Positions 15,042 to 22,952 of a DNA stretch of 36,652 nt are shown here, piece by piece (the stretch's first letter is position 1; every line of letters starts with the position of its first letter). The DNA is from Microcystis aeruginosa Ma_MB_S_20031200_S102. GTDB lineage: Bacteria > Cyanobacteriota > Cyanobacteriia > Cyanobacteriales > Microcystaceae. The DNA lies in NCBI GenBank assembly GCA_007095845.1, contig SFBI01000085.1, positions 1 to 36,652 on the forward strand, read 5' to 3'. The notes beneath the pieces are model-generated. The model made no database searches, had not been told where the DNA came from, and saw only the letters and a program-made list of their open reading frames with translations. A program made the position numbers and the translations under genes.

Positions 15042-15701
15042 TTAGTTTTTACTTGTTTTTATGGCTGTCCAATGACGTTCGGAAGATTGATAAATTTTAA
15101 CATTTTTTAATCCCGATTGCTGGATTAAATCGGCAATTTCTGCTAGGGTAAAAGCCGCTCGCAACGAGTCTTGAAATAGTTGCGCTTGTCGGGGAGAAAA
15201 ATTGGGATCGATTTCCGTCACCATCTCCTGGATTATTTCCTCGGAATCGGGACGGAATAAATCTCTTAAAAAGATGCCGCCATTTGGTTTTAAAACTCGC
15301 TTAATTTCCCGTAAAAAAGACAGAGGATTTTCGAGATGATGAATTAAACTATTAGAAATAACTAAATCAAATTGCTCGGATTGGTAGGGAAGATTTTTTC
15401 CATCAATTTTTTCTAATTTGATTTGTTCTTGACAGTTAGCATTCAGGATATTTTTTTGACCAATTTCTAACATAGAATCGGCCAGATCAATAGCGATAAT
15501 TTGCCATTGGGGACGCAGTTGACTGATCATAATCGGAATGCGAGCAGTACCAGTTCCTACATCTAATACCCTAGCATTAATACCGGCCAATTGTACGGCT
15601 TCTTTAGCGAAATTAGTATTAACTTTGGTGAAGTCCATGGCATCATATTCGATCGCTTCTTCCCGATCATCCATTACTTCTGGTTCTAAAATTCTTTCCA
15701 T
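15042..15701 (-). CDS. Class I SAM-dependent methyltransferase
   Basis: About 219 residues with a UbiE/Methyltransf_11-like core: motif I VLDVGTGTARIPI, motif II AIDLADSML, motif post-I EQFDLVISNSLIHHLENP, and a following LREIKRVLKPNGGIFLRDLF. I placed the start at ATG 15701 (MERILEPEVMDD), 13 bp after the upstream stop; an upstream in-frame ATG at 15794 would give a 31-residue N-terminal extension that overlaps the upstream gene and is unlike the family. The substrate is not predictable. Operon with genes on both sides. Confidence 0.85.
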   Translation of the reverse strand: MERILEPEVMDDREEAIEYDAMDFTKVNTNFAKEAVQLAGINARVLDVGTGTARIPIMISQLRPQWQIIAIDLADSMLEIGQKNILNANCQEQIKLEKIDGKNLPYQSEQFDLVISNSLIHHLENPLSFLREIKRVLKPNGGIFLRDLFRPDSEEIIQEMVTEIDPNFSPRQAQLFQDSLRAAFTLAEIADLIQQSGLKNVKIYQSSERHWTAIKTSKN

Positions 15702-15714
15702 AGAAAAGCTATCT

Positions 15715-16557
15715 TTAGGGATTACAATATTCACAATACATCGGATCGGCGGTTTTTTCACCGTTGGGAAAGAGTTTTTCCTCTCGATAATCACAGCTTT
15801 GACAACCGTATAGTTCCAGTTTAATTAAAGAGGTGGGAAAGTGACATAAACCACAGGGTAAACCCGCTTTTCTTTCGATAATATCAAACCCCGGACAACC
15901 ACAATTAGGACATAATTGATTGAGTTTCTGAACCAGATTTGCTGTCGCAGCTGCAATCGCTTTCATCCGCGTGGGATTGTGCATAGCGCGCATATCTGTT
16001 TCTAGGTGGACTTTGCCGTTTTTGTCAAGAATATCTTCAACAATTTTAACGAAATTTTTCTGGTCAGTAATTCCCTTAAAAATCTGCTCGGAGTCGAGAG
16101 AGTTTTTATCAAACATCACCACTAAACCATGACTAGGAAAGCCTATTTTTTCGGCAAATTCTAAAGCAGCTGCTAGATTAGTTACAGTTTGGTGAGCGTG
16201 ATTAGTTTCCGTGACTATTGCTTGACCAATTATTTCTAGATTATGGACTCGATCGAGTAATAAAATCAATTCACGATTACAGGAAACTAATGGCAAGTTG
16301 GGATAGGGATAAAAACTACCCTCACTAGCAATTCCGATATCGTATCCCGAAAGCTCGATCGCTTCTTTTGCTTTCCTGCGAGCGGTTTCAATTTGTGTTC
16401 CGATGCGCTTAATATCCTGGGTAAAAGTGCCAAAGCGATCAGTATTAAAATTATCAGTTACAATCACCTTAAGACCTATTTCTTTCGCTAAAATCGGCGC
16501 TATTACCCGCTCTTTTCCGTGCATAGTCCCTAAAATTGCTATCCGATCTTGAAACAT
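15715..16557 (-). CDS. Conserved cyanobacterial protein with C-terminal zinc knuckles (DUF6671-like)
   Basis: About 280 residues. The N-terminal part (MFQDRIAILGTMHGKE...) is an alpha/beta domain with conserved-looking DNFNTDRFGTFT and IASEGSFYPYP blocks. The C-terminus has four Cys pairs, CPNCGCPGFD, CGLCHFPT, CQSCDYREE and CEYCNP, which should bind two zinc ions as zinc ribbons. I recall this family as DUF6671, function unknown. The start region carries a tandem duplication (ATGTTTCAAGAAAAG-ATGTTTCAAGAT), giving two in-frame ATGs at 16572 and 16557; the inner one fits the family better. First gene of a three-gene operon. Confidence 0.75.
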   Translation of the reverse strand: MFQDRIAILGTMHGKERVIAPILAKEIGLKVIVTDNFNTDRFGTFTQDIKRIGTQIETARRKAKEAIELSGYDIGIASEGSFYPYPNLPLVSCNRELILLLDRVHNLEIIGQAIVTETNHAHQTVTNLAAALEFAEKIGFPSHGLVVMFDKNSLDSEQIFKGITDQKNFVKIVEDILDKNGKVHLETDMRAMHNPTRMKAIAAATANLVQKLNQLCPNCGCPGFDIIERKAGLPCGLCHFPTSLIKLELYGCQSCDYREEKLFPNGEKTADPMYCEYCNP

Positions 16558-16596
16558 CTTTTCTTGAAACATCTTGATCAAGGAAAAAGTAAAAAA

Positions 16597-16691
16597 CAGC
16601 AATCAGCGAAAAGAAAACGGCAATTTCTTACTTAAGACTGTCCACTTAAAACTCACATCTGATAACTGATAACTGATAACTGATAACTGAT
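16597..16691 (-). repeat. Composite heptamer element, copy 1
   Basis: The plus strand has four CTGATAA units (16659-16691). On the minus strand the order is heptamers (CAGTTAT), then CAGATGTGAGTTTTAAGTG, a variable part, then TTTTCTTTTC and CTGATTGCTG. The same order appears on the plus strand at 31179-31391, so the two are inverted copies of one dispersed element. It fills the space between the S1-domain gene and the zinc-knuckle gene. Confidence 0.75.
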
Positions 16692-17573
16692 TTAACTGTC
16701 CATTGTTTTTCCCTGAGCTTGTTTTAATCTTTCTGCTGCTGTTTCCATGACTTCTGCAAAGTTTTCGAGAATTTCGCCGGGGTGCGCTTCCAGGATTTTT
16801 GTAGATAGGGAAATGCGGTTTTTATATTCGTCAATTTCTGCGACTACCACTTGAATTGCTTGACCAACTTTAAAGAAAGTCATGGGAGAATTAAAAGAGG
16901 CTCCCGTCACCTGTTTAGCATGGAGTAATCCCGTCACTCCACCGCAATCGACAAAGACACCGTAGGGTTGTAATTTAACCACGGTGCCACTTAATAATTT
17001 ACCCACAGCTAATTGACTGATAGCGTTAGCGCGAGCAATTTCTCGCTGAGATAAAACTAATTTATTATTTTCTTGATCGATTTGGATAAAAGTTGCGGTT
17101 AAAAGTTGTCCGATCAGGGAATCTAAATCATTTTTTTCGATTAAATGGGAGCGAGGGATAAATCCTTTTAATCCTTCCACTTCTCCCGTCACTCCACCCT
17201 TATTCACCCCCGTGACGCGCAGCTGTACCGACTTGCCACTTTCAGAGATTTCCCTGACATTTTCCCAAGCTTTTTGTAGTAATAATTGCCGCAGAGACAG
17301 GGTAACTTGTCCTTCCGCATCCTGTCCACGGGTAATCAGAAAATCGAATTCTGCACCTATGGGTAAAGCTTCAGCAATAGAAATAACATTTTCCAGGGAA
17401 ATTTCCCTTAAAGGAATAAAAGCGGAGGATTTGCCGCCAATATCGATGTATGCTCCATCGGAGGTGTGTTGATCGACTCTCCCGCGCACGATTTGCCCTT
17501 TTTCAAATTGATAATCGTATTGATCAAGAGCTTTGGCAAAATCGTCCATGGAAAAGGCTGGGTTCGGTGTCAT
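16692..17573 (-). CDS. S1-domain RNA-binding protein, ribosomal protein S1 homologue
   Basis: A 293-residue protein with three S1 OB-folds, at about residues 22-95 (IVRGRVDQHTSDGAYIDIGG), 113-178 and 195-262 (LSGTVVKLQPYGVFVDCGG). Cyanobacteria have a long S1 (Rps1A) and a second shorter three-domain protein (Rps1B); the N-terminus DDFAKALDQYDYQFEKG and the length fit the second, but I cannot separate them with certainty. It should bind mRNA and 16S rRNA during initiation. Transcribed as a single gene; 72 bp upstream lies the hydrolase gene. The downstream gap is filled by a heptamer repeat. Confidence 0.88.
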   Translation of the reverse strand: MTPNPAFSMDDFAKALDQYDYQFEKGQIVRGRVDQHTSDGAYIDIGGKSSAFIPLREISLENVISIAEALPIGAEFDFLITRGQDAEGQVTLSLRQLLLQKAWENVREISESGKSVQLRVTGVNKGGVTGEVEGLKGFIPRSHLIEKNDLDSLIGQLLTATFIQIDQENNKLVLSQREIARANAISQLAVGKLLSGTVVKLQPYGVFVDCGGVTGLLHAKQVTGASFNSPMTFFKVGQAIQVVVAEIDEYKNRISLSTKILEAHPGEILENFAEVMETAAERLKQAQGKTMDS

Positions 17574-17645
17574 GATAGATATAATGGTTACAAGTATAAT
17601 TTCGATCTGCTTCCAGTGTAAGCTGAAGCTTGAGGAGTCAGACCA

Positions 17646-18380
17646 TTAAGATTTAAGAAGGCTAAATAACTCTAGCACACGATCCCAGGCAGATTTGGCC
17701 GCCTTAGCATTATAACTAGCTCTTTGGTCGCAGAAAAAGCCATGGTCGGCATTTTCATAGCGGAAAACTCGATGAGGAATTTGATAACGGGTTAATGCGT
17801 TTTCTATCTCATCCACTTGCTTTTGAGGAATACTGGTATCCAACACCCCAAAAAATGCGTAGATTGTCCCCTTGATTTGGGGAGTCACCTTCACTGTCGC
17901 TTGACCACCCCCGGGGGTTCCCGTGGTGATTCCTGCACCGTAAAAAGAGGCACTAACTTTGATATCCTCTAGAGTGGAGACAAGATAAACCACATGACCA
18001 CCAAAACAAAAACCGATCGTGCCGACACCGGTTTTTTGCACCTGTGGCAAACTATAAAGATAATCGATGGTAGCCTGGATATCGCTGAGTAATTCAGCTG
18101 CTTTGGTTTGTTCTTTGTACTGACGACCGATTTCGATATCTGCCATACTGTACCCCGTTTCAAAACCGGGAGCAAATCGCTGATAAATGGCAGGAGCGAT
18201 CGCTATATAGCCTTCTTGGGCAATTCTGCGGGTAACATCGCGAATATGGTCGTTTACGCCGAATATTTCCTGAATCACGATAATTGCTGGATAAATTCCC
18301 ACTCGATCGGGAATGGCTAAATAAGCGTCTATGTCAATATCTTTGTTAGAAATCGTAACAGTTTGCGTATTAATAGTCAT
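17646..18380 (-). CDS. Dienelactone hydrolase family protein
   Basis: A 244-residue alpha/beta hydrolase. The nucleophile elbow GFCFGG has Cys125, and Glu38 (IQEIFGVND), Asp181 (GVLDTSIP) and His213 (ADHGFF) complete the set seen in dienelactone hydrolases. There is no signal peptide, so it is cytoplasmic. Cyanobacteria do not usually degrade chloroaromatics, so the real substrate is probably another ester or lactone. Between it and the next upstream gene lies a G-rich/C-rich repeat rather than an obvious promoter. Confidence 0.88.
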   Translation of the reverse strand: MTINTQTVTISNKDIDIDAYLAIPDRVGIYPAIIVIQEIFGVNDHIRDVTRRIAQEGYIAIAPAIYQRFAPGFETGYSMADIEIGRQYKEQTKAAELLSDIQATIDYLYSLPQVQKTGVGTIGFCFGGHVVYLVSTLEDIKVSASFYGAGITTGTPGGGQATVKVTPQIKGTIYAFFGVLDTSIPQKQVDEIENALTRYQIPHRVFRYENADHGFFCDQRASYNAKAAKSAWDRVLELFSLLKS

Positions 18381-18404
18381 AATTTTCTCGATAAAAAGCG
18401 AATT

Positions 18405-18509
18405 GGTGTTAGGGTGTTAGGGTTTTAGGGCTGTAGGATTGTAGGGTGTTAGGGTTTTAGTTAAAATTCCCCACTTCCCCATTTCCCCACTTCCCCACTT
18501 CCCCCATTC
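18405..18509. repeat. G-rich then C-rich dispersed repeat, telomere-like
   Basis: The plus strand has six GGG-class tracts in TTAGGG/GTAGGG context (18405-18460), then TTAAAATT, then runs of CCCC in CCCCACTT and CCCCATTT units (18468-18507). G tracts separated by five-base loops could form a quadruplex, and the G half can also pair with the C half. The core GGTGTTAGGGTTTTAG followed by AATTCCCC recurs at 28740-28766. Confidence 0.7.
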
Positions 18510-18510
18510 C

Positions 18511-19326
18511 TCAAATTAAAACAAACTTTTCCAAGGCAGCGGCCACCCCATTTAAGTTTACACTGGGGGCAACCCAATCGGCTTGATCCTTAACGGCTTG
18601 GGGCGCATTACCCATGGCAACACCGACACCCGCATAGGTGAGCATAGAAACATCATTAAAATTATCACCGATCGTCATGACGTTTTGCGGTTGTAATCCT
18701 AGGATATCTTCGGCCAAAAATTGGGTGGCGCTTCCCTTGGTAGCCTCAACGTGGGTAACTTCAAAAAAAGTCGGACTCGATTGGGTAAAGTATAAATCTT
18801 GATTTTGATAGCGTTGCTGTAAATGCTGCCAAATCTCGGCGATAAATTGCTTATCTTCCCCCATGGCCAGGATTTTGGTGGTTTTGTGAGCCACTTTGCG
18901 TAAATCTCCCACTGCTTCGGCAATAATACCCGATCGCTGGCGATAGAATTCCGTTTCCGCATTTAATTGCCGCACATAAAGCACATCGTCCATATAAAAA
19001 TTAAGGGAGATTTTCTCCTTCCATTGGGGTTGTTCGAGATAATCTAAAAGATCGATCGCCAAGTCGGGAGAAATGGGAGTATGTCGATGGTGAACTTGGG
19101 AAACAGGATCTTGAATCCAAGCGCCGTTGTAAGCAATTATAGGTAAAGTGGATTTAAGACGTTGATGAAAGCGTAAAGCCGAGCGATACATCCTACCAGT
19201 GCCAATAGCGACGGGAATTCCCTTTTTTTGGACGGCTGAGACAGCTTGCACCACGGCCGGATCAACCTGATTGTTATCCCCGGCGATCGTTCCATCCACA
19301 TCGACAACGATTAAGCGAATATCCAC
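18511..19326 (-). CDS. Cof-type HAD-superfamily phosphatase
   Basis: A 271-residue HAD hydrolase of the Cof/YidA subfamily, which dephosphorylates sugar phosphates and cofactors. Motif I VDVDGT (Asp9 and Asp11), motif II AIGTGR, a C2 cap domain, Lys in the ATKGSA segment, and motif IV GDNFNDVSML are all present. I placed the start at GTG 19326 (VDIRLIVV), directly before the first strand; the frame stays open to a TTG at 19392, but that would add 22 residues with no homology support. The 5' flank has a strong G-quadruplex-type tract. Confidence 0.85.
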   Translation of the reverse strand: MDIRLIVVDVDGTIAGDNNQVDPAVVQAVSAVQKKGIPVAIGTGRMYRSALRFHQRLKSTLPIIAYNGAWIQDPVSQVHHRHTPISPDLAIDLLDYLEQPQWKEKISLNFYMDDVLYVRQLNAETEFYRQRSGIIAEAVGDLRKVAHKTTKILAMGEDKQFIAEIWQHLQQRYQNQDLYFTQSSPTFFEVTHVEATKGSATQFLAEDILGLQPQNVMTIGDNFNDVSMLTYAGVGVAMGNAPQAVKDQADWVAPSVNLNGVAAALEKFVLI

Positions 19327-19402
19327 AGTCTTTTCCCATTTAACGGTAACAGTTAATAGTTTGCCACAAGAATTAAGTAGGGTTTGCGGCAAAAAGTTTT
19401 TT

Positions 19403-19435
19403 GGGGGTGTGGGGTGTAGGGTGTGGGGTGTAGGG
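19403..19435 (+). repeat. G-quadruplex-type tract upstream of the HAD gene
   Basis: Five G tracts of 3-5 bases with loops of only 3-4 bases (GGGGGTGTGGGGTGTAGGG and on) lie on the plus strand, opposite the coding strand of the HAD gene and about 75 bp before its start. Such short loops favour a stable quadruplex. Confidence 0.7.
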
Positions 19436-19571
19436 AGAATAAATAAAAATAGTCTCGGAGTCTTGACTAGGAAATTAATTTTGCACGACTACTTAGTCAG
19501 TTAAGTATCGGGTAAATTGGCTCTCTTGGATTTGGTGGGTAAAATGTATTCTAAGATACAGTCTCGCTGGC

Positions 19572-19660
19572 GAGGGAGTGGAAGGAACCACAGAGACACA
19601 GAGGACACAAAGATCGATCATATTGTAAGTTAAACTTATCACACAGAACCTAGAAGAGCC
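19572..19660. repeat. Dispersed ~90-bp repeat, copy B, overlapping the GH88 stop
   Basis: Near-identical to 13995-14087. Its right end (AACCTAGAAGAGCC) includes the stop codon of the GH88 gene: read on the minus strand, GGCTCTTCTAG gives the last residues and TAG of that protein. The element therefore either inserted at the gene's 3' end or moved together with it. Confidence 0.8.
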
Positions 19661-21077
19661 GTAAATTTTGGTATTCAGCCAAAGCATTGATAAAAAAGAA
19701 GTCTCCCCAAATTAAACCCGTATCATAGATTTGGCTGGGTCGAATAGCAGCCGGATGATGATAACAACCATGACGCAATAGACTCATCTCTGGGGCAGTT
19801 TCATCGGGAAAATACTGAAAAGAAGTCAAATTTAAGAGAGTATTATCGATCGCCTCTCGATAGGTTCCATAACTAGGATCACTGCTAGGTAAAGCTTTTA
19901 ATAAGCGAATCATCCCCGCCACGGCGATCGCTGCTGCCGAAGAATCCTTTTCCGTAGCGGCATTTTTTTGCCAGGCATAATCAAAATCCCAGGGGGGGAT
20001 AAAATCTCCGGCGCGTCTTTGCTCACCGGGCCAGCGATCGGGCAAATTTTCCAGATAATAATTAATGGCATCCTTGGCAATGGTTAACATTTCTGGATCG
20101 CTGGTGTAAATATAGGCTGTCGTGGCAGCATAAATAAACCAAGCTTGACCCCGGGACCAAGTGCTATCATCGCGCCAGCCCTGTTTTCCCTCATTAAATA
20201 AGAAATTTTTATAGGTGGGAGAGTTGACATTTTGATCAAAATACCCTCTTTGCCAAGTTCCCGTTTTACCTGGGCGACGGTTAGCCCCAAAAGTGCGGCT
20301 AATGGTGCGGATGTGGGAAAGGGCTTTTTCTTGCCAATCTTTTGCTTCCTTGGGGTCAGGATTGTGGAGACTTGGCCAGAGCAGTTGTTCTATATTGATC
20401 GTATGATCCATAAAAACGTGCCAATGTTCTTGCTGATCGGTGCGATCGGCCTTGCGTAACCAGCCAAAAGTCCCGATATCGGTGTGATAACTCCCTTGAC
20501 CATCCTGAAAAGGTTGCGCTAGTTGTCTGGCTCCCTGTAAAGTTATCTCTAAGGCTGCCTGTTTTTCCTGCCCCTGTCCCGACTGAAACCAAGGAGCAAA
20601 CACCAGTACGTTATTGAGAGCGACATCTTTGTTCTTCAAACTCGCTTCTTTTAAGGGATCGCTCCATTTTTTCGCCGCAGCTGCCCAAAATCCTGCATCA
20701 ATATGGTCTGATTCTAAGTCAGCAATTTTCCATAATAGAGCAGGAAAAGCCCCTGCCGCCCAAAAATCGGCCTTTGCTAACTTCCAAGTGCCGGGGGTGG
20801 GACTATTCCCCCTCCGTAGCCAATTTAAGAAGTTAAAACCCGATGGCTCTGGATGGGTAAGATAGGGATAAAGAATGCCCCGACGGGCATAACTATCGAG
20901 ATAATCGATCGTGGTGGCTAGTTTCATCTTAGCCAGATCGAGACAGAGCTTAATTCTTTCAGCTAGGGGCATTTTAGCCCGCAATTCCGCCGCCGATTCG
21001 GGACGACGGATCATCAGGGCGGCCGCCGTACCAATCGCCGCCCCTGTACCCATAATGATGAGCGTGCGTCGCTGCAA
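19650..21077 (-). CDS. Glycoside hydrolase family 88 (unsaturated glucuronyl hydrolase-like)
   Basis: A 475-residue (alpha/alpha)6-barrel protein. GH88 enzymes hydrolyse unsaturated uronyl residues released by polysaccharide lyases. Seen here: FWAAGAFPALLWKIAD (105-120), the catalytic Asp224 in VFMDHTINIEQLLW, DDSTWSRGQAW at about 305-315, and DTGLIWGDFFFINAL at the C-terminus. The N-terminus (MQRRTLIIMGTGAAIGTAAAL) has an RR pair before a hydrophobic stretch, so it is probably exported or anchored, possibly by Tat. The start is a TTG supported by AGGAG nine nt upstream. It lies 11 bp after the ycf45 stop. Its last residues and stop come from a dispersed repeat. Confidence 0.85.
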   Translation of the reverse strand: MQRRTLIIMGTGAAIGTAAALMIRRPESAAELRAKMPLAERIKLCLDLAKMKLATTIDYLDSYARRGILYPYLTHPEPSGFNFLNWLRRGNSPTPGTWKLAKADFWAAGAFPALLWKIADLESDHIDAGFWAAAAKKWSDPLKEASLKNKDVALNNVLVFAPWFQSGQGQEKQAALEITLQGARQLAQPFQDGQGSYHTDIGTFGWLRKADRTDQQEHWHVFMDHTINIEQLLWPSLHNPDPKEAKDWQEKALSHIRTISRTFGANRRPGKTGTWQRGYFDQNVNSPTYKNFLFNEGKQGWRDDSTWSRGQAWFIYAATTAYIYTSDPEMLTIAKDAINYYLENLPDRWPGEQRRAGDFIPPWDFDYAWQKNAATEKDSSAAAIAVAGMIRLLKALPSSDPSYGTYREAIDNTLLNLTSFQYFPDETAPEMSLLRHGCYHHPAAIRPSQIYDTGLIWGDFFFINALAEYQNLRLF

Positions 21078-21088
21078 ATTCCTGACTC

Positions 21089-22834
21089 CTAAGCTGGATA
21101 GATACGAATACGGCGATTAGGTTCCTCTCCGAAGCTATCGGATTGGAGACGGTAATGTTCCACTAATTCGTGTTGCATTTTTCGCACTTTCGCCGAGCGC
21201 GGCAGTAACTCCACCGGTTGGCCGGTGGGAATAACGATTTGTTCCACCGCTAACCGGGCCTCCTCCAAAGCTTCGATCTCGTCATCGCTGCCGCTGCGGG
21301 CAAATAAACGCAGATCTGCACCTTCCTGATTCATCGGGTCATCAATGCCCAAAATCCGCTTTAAACCCCGAGAAATTTGGGGCAAGGTATTGGATTTGAT
21401 GCCGTGGATGGGAATTTGTCTTACTTTGGCAATTTGCCGCAATTTTGACTGATTTTTAACGTGGGAACGCAGGGCCAGCACCGCGTCGGCCTCCTGTAAA
21501 TCTTTGGTCAAAACGATCGGCAAATCTAGGGCCTGTACTACCTGTTCAATCGGGGCGCGACTGACTCCGTAGGGATAGATATAAACTGGCCAATCTTCGC
21601 CATTGGGACCGGGGACGCGGAGTTTTTCCGTTTCCGGTTCTTCCTGCAGCCAGGATTGTTCGAGGAGGCGATCGAAATCGTTTTCTCGGTTGAGTGGACT
21701 CGCACTGAAACGGGCCACGGGAGTCATCTGGCCATCGGCACGCCATCCCTTGGGTTTATCCATTTCTGGGAGATAATTGCGACGCAAAGGGGTGAGGTTT
21801 TCTGGTTTTGGTTCTTCCTGAGTGACCTGTACTTTTCCCTCCTCATCTACCCAACGGATTTGGGCAATTGCTTCGCGTCCCCGCAGCAGTTGGTCGATCG
21901 TGGTGGATACGTCTTCGTGAATGACCCAGCGCTGACGTTCCAACATTTCGATGGCAATCTCAAAGGTGGGGGGTGCTTTGCGTTCTAAAACGGTCTTCTG
22001 AGAACCCCGGCGGCGCGCTTCTTCGTCTCCGAGAGTTACTGCCTGAATTCCCCCAACTAAATCCGATAAGGTCGGGTTTTTAATTAAATTTTCCAATTGA
22101 TTGCCGTGGGCAGTTCCCACTAACTGCACCCCGCGTTCGGCGATCGTGCGAGCGGCGAGAGCTTCTAATTCCGTACCGATCTCATCAATCACGATTACCT
22201 CTGGCATATGGTTTTCCACTGCTTCGATCATGACCTGATGCTGTAATTCCGGACGGGACACCTGCATCCGACGAGCGCGACCGATGGCCGGATGGGGAAT
22301 ATCTCCATCTCCGGCGATTTCGTTGGAAGTGTCGATAATTACTACCCGTTTGTTAAGATCGTCGGCTAAAACTCGGGCTATTTCTCGCAAGGCCGTGGTT
22401 TTTCCTACCCCCGGACGACCGAGCAGCAGTAGGGATTTCCCTGTTTCCACCAGGTCGTTAATCAGGGTGATTGTACCGAAAACGGCCCGACCGATACGAC
22501 AGGTTAAACCGATAATTTCCCCTTCTCGATTGCGAATGGCACTGATGCGGTGTAGGGTGCGTTCAATCCCGGCGCGATTATCGCCGCTAAAACTGCCCAC
22601 CCTGGCGATCGAATACTGGATTTCTTCTTTTGAGATCGGTTCGTCCCCCAGATCGATCGCCCCATCGGGAAAACGCGCTTCTGGTATGCGTCCCAAATCC
22701 ATAACCACTTCGATCAGTTGATGCTGCCGCGGCTGTTCCTCGATTTTGCCGCGAATCCGCGCTGGTAGAATTGCCAAGAGTTTGTTTAAATCGTCGGTAA
22801 CTGGCATCCGAGAAGAGGGTAGGGTTTCTGGCAT
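21089..22834 (-). CDS. ycf45: Ycf45-type AAA ATPase with R3H domain
   Basis: A 581-residue P-loop ATPase of the Ycf45 family, related to the sporulation ATPase SpoIIIAA. Walker A is LGRPGVGKTT (138-147), Walker B is VIVIDEIGTE (213-222), and a HGN sensor follows (TAHGNQLENL). The C-terminus (about 520-581) has an R3H single-stranded nucleic-acid-binding domain ending in RIRIYP. Plastid genomes of red algae carry this gene as ycf45; its exact role is not established. It is the first gene of a pair with GH88 and is separated by 118 bp from ldpA. Confidence 0.88.
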   Translation of the reverse strand: MPETLPSSRMPVTDDLNKLLAILPARIRGKIEEQPRQHQLIEVVMDLGRIPEARFPDGAIDLGDEPISKEEIQYSIARVGSFSGDNRAGIERTLHRISAIRNREGEIIGLTCRIGRAVFGTITLINDLVETGKSLLLLGRPGVGKTTALREIARVLADDLNKRVVIIDTSNEIAGDGDIPHPAIGRARRMQVSRPELQHQVMIEAVENHMPEVIVIDEIGTELEALAARTIAERGVQLVGTAHGNQLENLIKNPTLSDLVGGIQAVTLGDEEARRRGSQKTVLERKAPPTFEIAIEMLERQRWVIHEDVSTTIDQLLRGREAIAQIRWVDEEGKVQVTQEEPKPENLTPLRRNYLPEMDKPKGWRADGQMTPVARFSASPLNRENDFDRLLEQSWLQEEPETEKLRVPGPNGEDWPVYIYPYGVSRAPIEQVVQALDLPIVLTKDLQEADAVLALRSHVKNQSKLRQIAKVRQIPIHGIKSNTLPQISRGLKRILGIDDPMNQEGADLRLFARSGSDDEIEALEEARLAVEQIVIPTGQPVELLPRSAKVRKMQHELVEHYRLQSDSFGEEPNRRIRIYPA

Positions 22835-22952
22835 TATATATTAAAAGGTTTGGGCGATAATTGGCTGTTTTTATGTCCAAGATTTTCTTGGGGCATGACA
22901 CATTTATGGGTTAGTTGTCAATTAAGAAAATATTATAGTTTTTTGACCAAGG

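Noticed and set aside
16557-16602. Longer N-terminus (MLFFTFSLIKMFQEK) for the zinc-knuckle protein
   Set aside because: The extra residues arise from repeat-derived sequence and a local duplication; the inner ATG gives the family-like start.
19493-19687. Minus-strand frame with LCVLCVSVVP
   Set aside because: It is the translation of the dispersed repeat (CACAGAGACACAGAGGACAC) and is not a gene.
22587-22901. Frame overlapping the start of the ycf45 gene on the same strand
   Set aside because: Shadow in another frame of a well-supported gene; no domain.
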